Assembly: GCF_000190315.1 (NCBI RefSeq)
Contig: NC_015151.1
Location: 1,116,001-1,180,000 of the forward strand
DNA length: 64,000 nt
Direction: 5' to 3'
Source of the DNA: Vulcanisaeta moutnovskia 768-28
Lineage (GTDB): Archaea; Thermoproteota; Thermoprotei; Thermoproteales; Thermocladiaceae
The translations under genes and the position numbers were made by a program. Of the stretch, positions 25,046 to 34,137 are shown in pieces. The notes beneath the pieces are model-generated. The model saw only the letters and a program-made list of their open reading frames with translations. It was not told the origin of the DNA and ran no database searches. Numbering within the stretch: the stretch's first letter is position 1; every line of letters begins with the position of its first letter.

Positions 25046-26437
25046 TCATCTGGTCTCACGGGATAACTCCCTAATTACATCCTCAAATATCCTAGTACCT
25101 TCATCAAGGTGTCTCTTGGTCAGCACTAATGGTGCCATAAACCTCATAACATTGCCAAAGTGACCACATGTATGCATCAAGACACCCCTCTCGAACAACC
25201 TCCTCCTAACCTCACTTGCTAATTCCGCTCCTGGTTCCTTAGTTGATTTATTCTTAACGAGCTCAACACCAATCATGAAGCCGATACCCCTTACATCGCC
25301 AATTATTGAATATCTCTCAGCAATATCCTCAAAGGTCCTCCTTGCATAATCACCAAGTTGTAAAGTCCTGTTAAGTAAGTTCCTAGACTGTATGTACTCA
25401 ATAACCGCGGCACCAGCAGCCAGGGCCAGTGGATTAGACCTATAGGTACCTAGATGAAACATCTCCGGTAATTTCTCATCATACTCAGCCCTATAGGCCA
25501 CCACGGACATTGGTATGCCACCGCCAATCGCCTTGGAAATACACATGACATCAGGCGTGACACCGAAGTGCTCCACAGCCCACCACCTACCAGTCCTACC
25601 AACGCCAGTCTGTACCTCATCGGCTATGAGGAGTATGCCATGCTTATCAGCAATCTCCCTAAGGCCCCTCAGGAAGTTCCTTGGCGGCACTATGTATCCA
25701 CCCTCGCCCTGTATTGGCTCAACGAGTATTGCGCCAACCTCACCAATGCCAGTATATGGATCACTGAGTAGGTGGTCTATGTAGTTAAGCACTGCATTGC
25801 CGCAGTCCTCAGAATCCTTTGCTGGCAATGGACACCTGTATGGGTATGGGTATGGAACCCTGGCGACATTGATTAATGGTACACCCGCGTATGACTGTAA
25901 TTCCGTCTTTGCAGTAATTGCGACTATTCCCTGGTGAATGCCGTGGTATGCGCCCTCAAATGCCATTATCACGGGCTTCTTAGTGACCCATCTGGCTAGG
26001 GCTATTGCCGTCTCACAGGCATCAGCTCCAGTGACACCAAATATTACCTTTGCCTTGCCCCTAAGGTCTCCAGGGAGTATTGAGTGCAAATTCCTTAGGA
26101 ATCTAATCCTAGCCTCGCTGGGTATCTCACTCATCCAATGCCAGTAATGATCGAGTTGTTCCCTAACGGTTTGCTGTACGTATGGGTTATTATGGCCAAC
26201 ATTAAGCACTGCAATACCAGCCACCCAATCAATGTAATAATTGCCATCAACATCCCTTATCGTCGCGCCCCTAGCAGTATCGATAGCAAACCTAAAGGCC
26301 TTGGGATAAGTAACACTATTGGTTTCAAGTTCATGCTGGATATTCAATAACTCCAGGGACTTGGGTCCAGGGGGCTTAACAATTATTTTAGGTGCCTCAG
26401 GAAAACTCAAGCTCTCTAATTCCTCCTCAATCGTCAT
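25046..26437 (-). CDS. Class III (PLP) aminotransferase, 4-aminobutyrate/ornithine type
   Basis: The 463-residue protein has GNYYIDWVAGIAVLNVGHNN, the PLP-phosphate region FGVTGADACETAIALAR, AFEGAYHGIHQG, ILVEPIQGEGGYIVPP, LLIADEVQTGVGRTG (PLP-binding Asp) and the Schiff-base lysine in MCISKAIGGGIPM. It transfers the terminal amine of GABA, putrescine-type or other omega-amino compounds to a 2-oxoacid. ATG at 26437 is chosen over 26458 because AAATTTAAAT (26461-26470) is at the right distance for a leaderless start at 26437. The aldehyde dehydrogenase at 23322 could oxidise its semialdehyde product. A decayed copy of its C-terminus lies at 6598. Confidence 0.9.
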   Translation of the reverse strand: MTIEEELESLSFPEAPKIIVKPPGPKSLELLNIQHELETNSVTYPKAFRFAIDTARGATIRDVDGNYYIDWVAGIAVLNVGHNNPYVQQTVREQLDHYWHWMSEIPSEARIRFLRNLHSILPGDLRGKAKVIFGVTGADACETAIALARWVTKKPVIMAFEGAYHGIHQGIVAITAKTELQSYAGVPLINVARVPYPYPYRCPLPAKDSEDCGNAVLNYIDHLLSDPYTGIGEVGAILVEPIQGEGGYIVPPRNFLRGLREIADKHGILLIADEVQTGVGRTGRWWAVEHFGVTPDVMCISKAIGGGIPMSVVAYRAEYDEKLPEMFHLGTYRSNPLALAAGAAVIEYIQSRNLLNRTLQLGDYARRTFEDIAERYSIIGDVRGIGFMIGVELVKNKSTKEPGAELASEVRRRLFERGVLMHTCGHFGNVMRFMAPLVLTKRHLDEGTRIFEDVIRELSRETR

Positions 26438-26460
26438 AATACATCCTCCAACATCCACCT

Positions 26461-26470
26461 ATTTAAATTT
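26461..26470 (-). promoter_or_regulatory. TATA box of the GABA-type aminotransferase gene
   Basis: AAATTTAAAT is centred 28 nt from the ATG at 26437 but only about 8 nt from the in-frame ATG at 26458, which decides the start. Confidence 0.6.
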
Positions 26471-26605
26471 TGCTGATTCTATATTAATACACGATATAAT
26501 ACTTAAAAGTAATTTTATTTGCAATGTGGCATAAATAGCATTTTGTATTTAGATACGTTATTGACAATAATAAATAATGCTTAAAAGTCGAACCTATTAA
26601 CACTC

Positions 26606-27538
26606 ATGATGAGTCTTGAAGACATGAGTAGGGAGGGTACGTGGTTCATCGAGTTTAATACGCCATTTAGTTACCATATTAGGGGTATCAAGAGAGTTTT
26701 ATACAATGGGGTCACTAAGTATCAGAGGGTTGCCATTGTTGAGTTCGAGGACTTGGGTAAGGCATTGGTGCTTGATGGTAAGACCCAGAGTACTGTGTAC
26801 GATGAGTTCATTTACCATGAATCACTGGTTCACCCAGCAATGATTGCTCATCCAAACCCGAGGAGGGTACTTATTCTTGGTGGTGGTGAGGGTGCAACTG
26901 CCAGGGAGGTCCTTAAGCATAGGAGTGTTGAGGAGGTTGTCATGGTTGATATCGATGATGATGTCATCAAGATCTCCAGGGATTACTTACCGGAGATGCA
27001 TCAAGGCGCCTTTGATAATCCAAAGTTAAGGCTTATAATTGGTGATGGTAGGAAATTCATAGAGGAAAGTAAGGATAAATTTGACATAATAATACTGGAC
27101 TTAACAGACCCACTTGAGGGTGGTCCATCATACCTACTATACACGGTTGAGTTCTATACGATGATTAAGGATAGACTTAATGATAATGGTTTAATGGTAA
27201 CCCAAGCAACATCAACATTCTACGCACTATATACCTTCGCAGCAATATACAGGACAGTGGCCTCGGTATTTCCCGTAGCGAGAGCATACCATACCTACGT
27301 CCCATCATTCGATAGCACATGGGGCTTCGTAATAGGATCAAAGGGGCTAGACCCAGTCTCATTGACACCTGAGGAGATTGATTCAAGGATTAAGAATAGG
27401 ATTAACGGTGAGTTAAGGTACTATGAAGGCGATATTCATAGAGTTCTCTTCACCCTACCAAGGCATATAAGGGCGCTTCTTGAGAATAAATCAATAAAGC
27501 CAGCAACGGATAAGAACCCCACATTTTTGCCTGCATAA
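26606..27538 (+). CDS. speE: Spermidine synthase-like aminopropyltransferase
   Basis: The 310-residue protein has the polyamine synthase signature: an N-terminal beta domain (YNGVTKYQRVAIVEFEDLGK, LVLDGKTQSTVYDEFIYHE), GGGEGATAREVLKH for decarboxylated-SAM binding, VDIDDDV, GDGRKF, and DLTDPLEGGPSYLLYT in place of the usual D-S-T-D-P gate. It transfers an aminopropyl group to putrescine, agmatine or a longer polyamine. Archaeal enzymes of this kind often prefer agmatine or make thermospermine and long polyamines, so spermidine is only one option. An agmatinase gene 1.5 kb downstream supports a polyamine context. ATG 26609 is an alternative start; GCTTAAAAGT is at leaderless distance. Confidence 0.9.
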   Translation: MMSLEDMSREGTWFIEFNTPFSYHIRGIKRVLYNGVTKYQRVAIVEFEDLGKALVLDGKTQSTVYDEFIYHESLVHPAMIAHPNPRRVLILGGGEGATAREVLKHRSVEEVVMVDIDDDVIKISRDYLPEMHQGAFDNPKLRLIIGDGRKFIEESKDKFDIIILDLTDPLEGGPSYLLYTVEFYTMIKDRLNDNGLMVTQATSTFYALYTFAAIYRTVASVFPVARAYHTYVPSFDSTWGFVIGSKGLDPVSLTPEEIDSRIKNRINGELRYYEGDIHRVLFTLPRHIRALLENKSIKPATDKNPTFLPA

Positions 27539-27691
27539 TTATCCAAACATATTTTATTTCATTAAAGGGCATAATTAATATTATTTCTTATAATTCACAT
27601 AACTTACATAACATTTTTTCCGTTATTCATGTTATTATAAAATAAAATTAAAGAAATAAATAAAAATATGTAAATTATACATTCATTTCGT

Positions 27692-29080
27692 ATGGGAGTC
27701 ATAGATATAATAAATAATGTTAAGGGAGACTATGTAAATAAGACCAGGAAGTCGGAACAATTATATAATGAACTAGCTAAGTACACGCCCTATGGTGTAC
27801 ATAGTAATTGGCGTATTTGGGATCCATACCCATTATTTATGAGCAGAGCCAAGGGCTCGCGCATTTGGGATGTTGATGGTAATGAATACGTGGACTTCTG
27901 CATGGCATTTGGCGCATTAGCCACAGGTCATGCTCACCCTGTTTTAATTGATGAGATCTCGTCATTCATAGGTAACGGAACTATTTATGGCTTTGAAACC
28001 GAGTATAGCGTTAAGTTGTCAAGGATATTAATTGATAGGTTTAGTATGGATATGGTTAGGTTCTCAAACACTGGTGGTGAGGCAACGGAACTAGCCACTA
28101 GGTTAGCTAGGGCATACACTGGGCGTAAGTACATACTTAAGTTTGAGGGTCATTACCATGGGTCAAGGGACACATTAATGGTTGGGCTTAAGCCAATACC
28201 TGCCAGGGCGGGTCACCCTAAGACGCCTAGGTCAGTACCAGCCAGTTGGGGTGTTCCTGAGGATATTTACAGGACAGTGCTTGTTGCTCAATGGAATGAT
28301 GAGGAGAGTGTTGAGGAGGTATTTAGGAGGTATGGTGATGAAATTGCTGGTGTCATCCTTGAACCAATAGCCATGAATATGGGCTTCATACCGCCCAAGA
28401 GGGGATTCCTTGAGTTCCTAAGGAGGATAACCAATGAGTATGGTTCAGTATTAATATTTGATGAAGTGAAGACATCAGGTAAGTTCTATGGTGGTGCTGA
28501 GGAATACTTTGGAATTAAGCCTGATATCAAGGTTATTTCAAAGGCCATTGGTGGTGGATTCCCATTCTCGGCCGTGTTGGGTAAGCGGGATATAATGGAG
28601 TTAGTGGGGCCGAATAAGGTTGCTCATGGAGGCACATTCAATTCCAACCCACTATCAGTGTACGCGACCTACGTAACACTTACAAGGATACTCACTAGGG
28701 ATGATATGAGTAAGGCGTCAGCATTGAGTGAGGAGATCGGTAAGGCATTAAATGATATACTCAGTGATAATAAGATACCTGCATACGTAGTATATGCAGG
28801 TCTCAGTGGAGGTGCATACTTAACGAGATCCAAGGCTGAGCTTCACAATTGGAGGGACTTCGTGAAGTACGTAAACCTAGATGCAATGTACATATACTTA
28901 ACAAGCATGGTTTCAAAGGGGGTAATTCCACAATGTATAGCACCTGATGAACAATGGACAGTATCAGTTCAGCATACGAAGGAAGATGCTGATAAGCTTG
29001 TGGAGACTGCCAAGCATGTTATTGATTTATTAAAGCAGAGCGGTTATGGTGAAGTATTTAAGATAGAAGAGGCATTCTAA
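27692..29080 (+). CDS. Class III aminotransferase/aminomutase, glutamate-1-semialdehyde aminomutase-like
   Basis: The 462-residue protein follows the GSA aminomutase plan: GSRIWDVDGNEYVDFCMAFG, GHAHPVLIDEI, FSNTGGEATELATRLARAYT, KFEGHYHGSRDTLMVG, ILEPIAMNMGFIPP, LIFDEVKTSGKF and the PLP lysine in VISKAIGGGFPFSAVLG, then HGGTFNSNPLS. The GSA-AM-specific gating residues are not clear, and haem-synthesis genes are absent nearby, so this is more likely an omega-aminotransferase or 3-aminomutase of the same subgroup acting in the amine cluster. The 3' end overlaps the convergent agmatinase gene by 4 nt. Confidence 0.87.
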   Translation: MGVIDIINNVKGDYVNKTRKSEQLYNELAKYTPYGVHSNWRIWDPYPLFMSRAKGSRIWDVDGNEYVDFCMAFGALATGHAHPVLIDEISSFIGNGTIYGFETEYSVKLSRILIDRFSMDMVRFSNTGGEATELATRLARAYTGRKYILKFEGHYHGSRDTLMVGLKPIPARAGHPKTPRSVPASWGVPEDIYRTVLVAQWNDEESVEEVFRRYGDEIAGVILEPIAMNMGFIPPKRGFLEFLRRITNEYGSVLIFDEVKTSGKFYGGAEEYFGIKPDIKVISKAIGGGFPFSAVLGKRDIMELVGPNKVAHGGTFNSNPLSVYATYVTLTRILTRDDMSKASALSEEIGKALNDILSDNKIPAYVVYAGLSGGAYLTRSKAELHNWRDFVKYVNLDAMYIYLTSMVSKGVIPQCIAPDEQWTVSVQHTKEDADKLVETAKHVIDLLKQSGYGEVFKIEEAF

Positions 29081-30060
29081 CCTTTTGCTATTTTATTCAC
29101 TTGTCTTGCCTTTATTGACATTGCTTGGTATGTTATGTTTGCGGCCAGTAGGCTCGTTATGTTTGCCGTATCAAGTGGTGGTGATACCTCAACAACGTCA
29201 AAACCAACAAGCTCGAAATTAATGTTGGCTAACGACCTAATTATCAACAGGGCCTCTCTACTTGTGAAACCACCTGGCTCCCTAGTTCCAGTACCTGGTG
29301 CGTAGGCTGGGTCTACGGAGTCTATGTCAAAGGAAACATAGACACTACCACTTAATGAATTCCTCAACTCATTAATCAACCAGTTGATACCCTTGGCATC
29401 AACCTCACTCATCGTTATAACCCTAATAGGCACTGGTGAATTCCTCGGGTACTCAAGATCAGACTTGTCATACTGAGGACCCCTAATACCAACCTGAATA
29501 ACACCCCTAATTAGACCCTCCTCAATGGCTCTCCTAACCCACGTACCGTGGGTATACTTCTCACCCCAATATTCATCCCAATAATCAAAGTGGCTATCGA
29601 AGTGTAGGACGAGCGGCTTGAACCTCCTACCCACAGCCCTAAGAACACCGAGTGTTATACTATGATCACCACCGGCAATGAATGGTGTTGCACCCTGATC
29701 AATCACACTGCCTATGGTCTCCTCAATCCTATCCAAAGTCCTAACAACGCTGGTGGGTATAACATCAACATCTCCATAATCCACAGCCCTAAGGGCGATA
29801 AAGGGGTAAACATCGAGGTCCATGTTGTACGGCCTCAACAACCTAGACTCAGCCCTAATGAATTGAGGACCAAGCCTAGCCCCAGTATAGAATGTTGCAC
29901 CACCATCAAATGGCACACCAACGAAGGCACCAAGAACACCATTACCCTTTAGATCTCTAACGAGTGGAAGTCTTGCAAACGTTATGGGCTGAGCAAAACG
30001 GGGAGACTTAAGAGCATCCAACGGAGAGCCAGCATAACTCCAAGGCCAGGACATAGGCAT
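29077..30060 (-). CDS. speB: Agmatinase (ureohydrolase family)
   Basis: The 327-residue protein has all metal ligands of the arginase/agmatinase fold: FIAGGDHSITLG (His), LHFDSHFDYWDEY (Asp-x-His-x-Asp) and VYVSFDIDSVDPAYAPGTGT (Asp-x-Asp), and FDVVEVSPPLD near the end. Two Mn2+ ions activate water to split agmatine (or guanidino acids) into urea and putrescine (or the amine). ATTTAAAATT on the minus strand is about 24 nt upstream of the ATG. Agmatine is the usual source of putrescine in archaea, and the aminopropyltransferase nearby could use either compound. Guanidinobutyrase activity cannot be excluded. Confidence 0.9.
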   Translation of the reverse strand: MPMSWPWSYAGSPLDALKSPRFAQPITFARLPLVRDLKGNGVLGAFVGVPFDGGATFYTGARLGPQFIRAESRLLRPYNMDLDVYPFIALRAVDYGDVDVIPTSVVRTLDRIEETIGSVIDQGATPFIAGGDHSITLGVLRAVGRRFKPLVLHFDSHFDYWDEYWGEKYTHGTWVRRAIEEGLIRGVIQVGIRGPQYDKSDLEYPRNSPVPIRVITMSEVDAKGINWLINELRNSLSGSVYVSFDIDSVDPAYAPGTGTREPGGFTSREALLIIRSLANINFELVGFDVVEVSPPLDTANITSLLAANITYQAMSIKARQVNKIAKG

Positions 30061-30165
30061 CCCTGGGTACCAGGTAATTTTAAATATTTTTTAATATTTT
30101 TGTGATAACTATTATTAATAATGTGAGAGAGTAAAGCTTTTAAATAGTAAAATATGTAAAAGTAT

Positions 30166-31779
30166 ATGCCGGAGGAGACTGAGAAAAAACCTACGTTATT
30201 TCTAAGGGAAGCCACTGGTTTGGTTAGGGAGGTAAGCCCATGGGCCTCGGTTAGTGCAATATTTGGCCTGGTAACTGGTGGCGTTCCATTGCTGATTGCC
30301 TCCTGGCTTTTCCTCGCTCCTTCGACTAATGGCATTTTCTCATGGACAACGGGCTACATAGTCACACTGTTACCCACCCTGGCCATGGCATTCCTATTCT
30401 ACGTAGCTGGCGTCACAATGCCGAGGTCCGGCGGTGACTACGTATTTAACAGTAGGGCTAGTCACCCACTGATTGGCTTGGCGAATTATATGGCGTTGTG
30501 GATAGCCTTCGCATTATCGCTGGGCGTCTACAGTACATTGGGTGCCACATGGCTTGGTGATTTACTCACTGGACTCGGGCTCTTTTATAATAATTCGTAC
30601 TTCCTAAACCTCGGCACATGGATAACATCATCAACCGGCACTGCAATAGTGGCAGTAATACTAATAGTATATGCCGCGTTACTATCCATACACCCGAGGA
30701 TACAGTGGTCATTCATGAAGTGGAGCGGTGCAGTCACTCTTATTGCTACATTGATTGCCTTTGTAGGCTTTGCCATGGTTAATAAGTCCGTATTCTTTCA
30801 TAACCTGGCTAACCTAACTGGTGTTTCTGACCCAGTTGGTACTGTGGTTAGTGATGCCGAGAAGAATGGACTTACATTCTTTAACCCAATTTATGCAGTT
30901 GCCCTAACCATAGCACCAATCTGGTACTACTTCACGTGGTATAACCTTGGTGCCTCCTGGGCTGGTGAAATGAAGCAGGTCAGGAGGAACATGTTCTACT
31001 CAACAATATGGGCCGTAATTATTGTAGCCATTTACTACATGATCTTCACCGACCTATATATCTATGCCTTTGGTAATAGGTTCACAACTGCATATGCATT
31101 TCTCTATAATGAGGGTATTAGCGACCCGGTTGTCAATGCCTTATCATCGATTGGCCCATTCCCACCATTTTTCCTACTCGTGGCAACTGGTAGTGTTGCG
31201 CTTTACCTGATTGCTTGGTTTGCCTTCTGGTGGCCAAACACGTATAGCAATGTTCCTCTAATCACTGCATTGGTTAGGTACCTCTTTGCCTGGGCCTTTG
31301 ATAGGGTTGCGCCAGCCAAGCTTGGTGAGGTGAGCGAGAAGTATCACACACCAACCTGGGCCTTAATAACTGCGGCCGTTATTGGTTTTATTGGCGCTAT
31401 GATGTATATATTCATCACATGGCTATCGATAGTGGATATTACCATAGTTTTCGAGACGAGTTATGCCATATTCGCAATAATTGCTGCCGTAATGCCCTAT
31501 GTTAGGAGGAATATTTATGAGAGGTATGTACCAATAAAGACCAAGATAGCTGGTGTGCCATTAATAACGTGGATTGGCATTGCGGCCTTCGCATTCCTAG
31601 TATGGGCGCTCTACGAAACCTGGGGCAACCCAGTACTACTACCAACAAACATATTGACCTATGAGTCACTGGTCGTGATGTACGGCCTTGGAATAGTCAT
31701 GTACCTAGTGGCCAGGTGGTACAACAATAGGAAGGGAATTAACATAGACATGCTATTCCAAGAAATACCACCAGAATAA
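30166..31779 (+). CDS. APC-superfamily amino acid/polyamine permease
   Basis: The 537-residue protein has about 12-14 hydrophobic segments, the TM1-2 region LVREVSPWASVSAIFGLVTG, and the loop GVTMPRSGGDYVFNSRASHP characteristic of APC transporters. It is longer than the permease at 11950 owing to an extended loop around residues 200-245. It is divergent from agmatinase and within the polyamine cluster, so agmatine, putrescine or an amino acid is a reasonable substrate (inference). CTTTTAAATAG about 25 nt upstream of the ATG indicates a leaderless start. Confidence 0.87.
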   Translation: MPEETEKKPTLFLREATGLVREVSPWASVSAIFGLVTGGVPLLIASWLFLAPSTNGIFSWTTGYIVTLLPTLAMAFLFYVAGVTMPRSGGDYVFNSRASHPLIGLANYMALWIAFALSLGVYSTLGATWLGDLLTGLGLFYNNSYFLNLGTWITSSTGTAIVAVILIVYAALLSIHPRIQWSFMKWSGAVTLIATLIAFVGFAMVNKSVFFHNLANLTGVSDPVGTVVSDAEKNGLTFFNPIYAVALTIAPIWYYFTWYNLGASWAGEMKQVRRNMFYSTIWAVIIVAIYYMIFTDLYIYAFGNRFTTAYAFLYNEGISDPVVNALSSIGPFPPFFLLVATGSVALYLIAWFAFWWPNTYSNVPLITALVRYLFAWAFDRVAPAKLGEVSEKYHTPTWALITAAVIGFIGAMMYIFITWLSIVDITIVFETSYAIFAIIAAVMPYVRRNIYERYVPIKTKIAGVPLITWIGIAAFAFLVWALYETWGNPVLLPTNILTYESLVVMYGLGIVMYLVARWYNNRKGINIDMLFQEIPPE

Positions 31780-31863
31780 ATCAAGCAATTTAACATAAGG
31801 TACTTAAAAATTTTTTAGAAATGTTTATTAACTCCTATATTTACCAAAAACTTGGGGATTGAT

Positions 31864-33029
31864 ATGCGAAAATAGTAATAATAGGTGGCGGCATAACTGG
31901 TACTTTTTTGGGATATTTCCTTGGCCTCGAGGGATATAATGTTACGATAATACATAATAGGGGGAAACTACCGTTGGTTGATTTAGTTTTTTCTAATATG
32001 CTGCCATCAGCAAGTGATGTTCGTGTCACTAAGGAGACTATGAGGATTTATAGAAGTCTTGAGGAGGAACTCAAAACAACGCTTCTTAAGAACTATGTCG
32101 CACTGCATATATATCCAAACCACGATTCACTTAAGTTAATAGAACCCGTCATACCTGATATTGAGGATGCTGGTGTTAAAGTAAAGGTGTTTGATTCTAA
32201 GGAGGCTCATGAGGTTACTGGGTTGATATATGATGAGCAGGAGCATGTAATTTATGGTGAGTATGAGTATCTTGTTTCCATAAGGAAGATAGTTGGTGCA
32301 TTGCATAGGAAATTGAATATTATTTACGGCAATGCCTCATTAAGAATCAATAATGGTAATGCCTATGCTATTGTGGGAAATGAGGAATTAACAGGTGATG
32401 CAGTAGTACTTGCAGCTGGTGGATGGAATTCTAAAATAGCTAGGGAGGCAGGTATTGAAGTACCGCTTGTTACTTACGGTACGAGGGCCCTGGCAATCAT
32501 AGGTAGTACGCGATTAAATAAGTACTCAATATCAGACTATAAGTATGATTATTACACAAGACCAATGGGTAATTTACTCGATCCGATAGCCTTCATTGCT
32601 GGTGATGGTAATGTTAAGACAAGTGATTTAAGGCAGGTAAGGAGACTTACGAATAAGTCATACTCCAATTGGTTGATTGGTTTAATGAAGAAGCGTGATC
32701 CGTCAATGATGATATCGGCAATAGCAGGTTATAGCCTGGTTGAGATGGCCTATGACTATGAGCCAGTGATTGGTAAGGTTCCTGGTGTAAATAATCTATA
32801 CTTAATCGGTGGATTTGACGGTTATGGCGCTAAACTAGGCCCTGGACTTGCCTTTGAATTGGCAAGGATAATAATGGGACTTAACCCATCAATTGATGTA
32901 TCGTGTTACGACATAAATAGGTTTGATGGTTATGAGGGACAACATGATATTGATCCGCACTGGGAACCCGTAATGCTCTACTTACCTGCACCAAACGGTG
33001 CGAGTCCATGCTTCTATAAAAATAAATAA
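31864..33029 (+). CDS. FAD-dependent amine/amino acid oxidase (DAO family), frame broken at codon 3
   Basis: The dinucleotide-binding motif KIVIIGGGITGTFLGYFLGL is encoded from about 31869, but no ATG, GTG or TTG precedes it in that frame. The ATG at 31864 reaches a stop after three codons. One more A in the run at 31869-31872 would give MRKIVIIGGGITG and a protein of about 388 residues. Taken literally, the first in-frame start is TTG 31908, which loses the FAD site. The rest fits a D-amino-acid dehydrogenase/sarcosine oxidase-like fold: VVLAAGGWNSKIAREAG, then EPVIGKVPGVNNLYLIGGFD and GYGAKLGPGLAFELA. It would oxidise a C-N bond with FAD. The break may be decay, slippage or an assembly error. 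Confidence 0.75.
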
Positions 33030-33066
33030 AAACCGCTTAGAAGGCCTGTAATTAAAATGGTGTTTT

Positions 33067-34137
33067 ATGAGAGTCTTTGTTTTGGGTGGCTCTGGGTTAA
33101 TTGGTAGTGTGATTGTTAGTGAGTTAATGAGGGATAATGTTGATGTCACAGTTATTGATCTTGTGAAACCCAGGTTCAATGTTGATTACGTCTTTGGTGA
33201 TTTGAATAATATTGATGATATTGCGGGTAAAATTAGGAATGCTGATTACGTGATTAATGCAGCCCAGTATTACTTCAATATTAATGCCATGAAGGCCTGC
33301 CTAAAGGCCGGAGTTAATTATATGGATCTTGGCGGCCTATTCTGGATGACCAGGAAGCAGTTAGAACTTAATAATGAGTTTGAACGTGAGGGATTACTGG
33401 CTCTTATTGGTATTGGTGCTGAGCCTGGCATCACCAATGTGGTTGCTGAATGGATCTATAGGATGCATGGTACACCAATTAGTATTAGGATTAGGGATGG
33501 CTGGATCTCAAGGTCTGGCAAAATTAATTGGAGTGTTGATACTCAATTGGATGAGTTAACAATGAAGGCTCCAGTGTTTGAGGATGGTGAGTATAAGTAT
33601 TATGACCCAGCATCAAGGTTTGAATATATTGATTTTATTGAACCCATTGGTAGGGTTAAGACGTACTTAACAATACATAGTGAGTTGGCTACATTTCCAC
33701 AATCATTTAGTGGAGTTAGATATGTTGATTGGATGGAGGGTGGAACTGGGTTTGAGGATATGATTGTTATTGCCAAGTTATTTGGTGATAATGCTGAGGT
33801 CATGAATATAAAATCAAGGGCATACCTAAGGGAATTACTCAGGACTAAGGGATTGCTCGGTTACTCAGAGGGCGAAAACCCTGATGAGTGGGAGTCCGCT
33901 AAGGTTATTTTTGATTATGGTGATAGGAGGGTTGAGGTTGAATTCATGAGTGGGCCACATGGTCAATTTGATGGGACACAATACATGACTGGACTACCTG
34001 CAGCTGTTGCTGCTTTAAGTAGGGTTAATGGTAAGGGTGTATTACCGCCCGAGAGGGTGATAGATCCTGAACCATTCATTAATAAACTGAAGGAGAAAGG
34101 CTTAGTGTTTTACTATAGAGAGAATAGGAGACTTTAA
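33067..34137 (+). CDS. Saccharopine dehydrogenase-like NAD(P)-dependent oxidoreductase
   Basis: The 356-residue protein begins with a Rossmann motif (MRVFVLGGSGLIGSVIVSEL), then YVINAAQYYFNINAMKACLK, GVNYMDLGGLFWMTRKQ and LIGIGAEPGITNVVAEW, all shared with the saccharopine dehydrogenase/lysine 6-dehydrogenase/carboxyspermidine dehydrogenase superfamily. The family reduces imines or oxidises secondary or terminal amines. Its place 37 nt after the amine oxidase-like gene suggests an operon acting on amines or lysine. Carboxy(nor)spermidine dehydrogenase is an attractive but unproven option given the polyamine genes. It overlaps the convergent second AOR gene by 4 nt. Confidence 0.83.
   Translation: MRVFVLGGSGLIGSVIVSELMRDNVDVTVIDLVKPRFNVDYVFGDLNNIDDIAGKIRNADYVINAAQYYFNINAMKACLKAGVNYMDLGGLFWMTRKQLELNNEFEREGLLALIGIGAEPGITNVVAEWIYRMHGTPISIRIRDGWISRSGKINWSVDTQLDELTMKAPVFEDGEYKYYDPASRFEYIDFIEPIGRVKTYLTIHSELATFPQSFSGVRYVDWMEGGTGFEDMIVIAKLFGDNAEVMNIKSRAYLRELLRTKGLLGYSEGENPDEWESAKVIFDYGDRRVEVEFMSGPHGQFDGTQYMTGLPAAVAALSRVNGKGVLPPERVIDPEPFINKLKEKGLVFYYRENRRL

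Noticed and set aside
27692-29080. True haem-pathway hemL
   Set aside because: No haem genes nearby and specificity residues not confirmed by eye; kept as GSA aminomutase-like.
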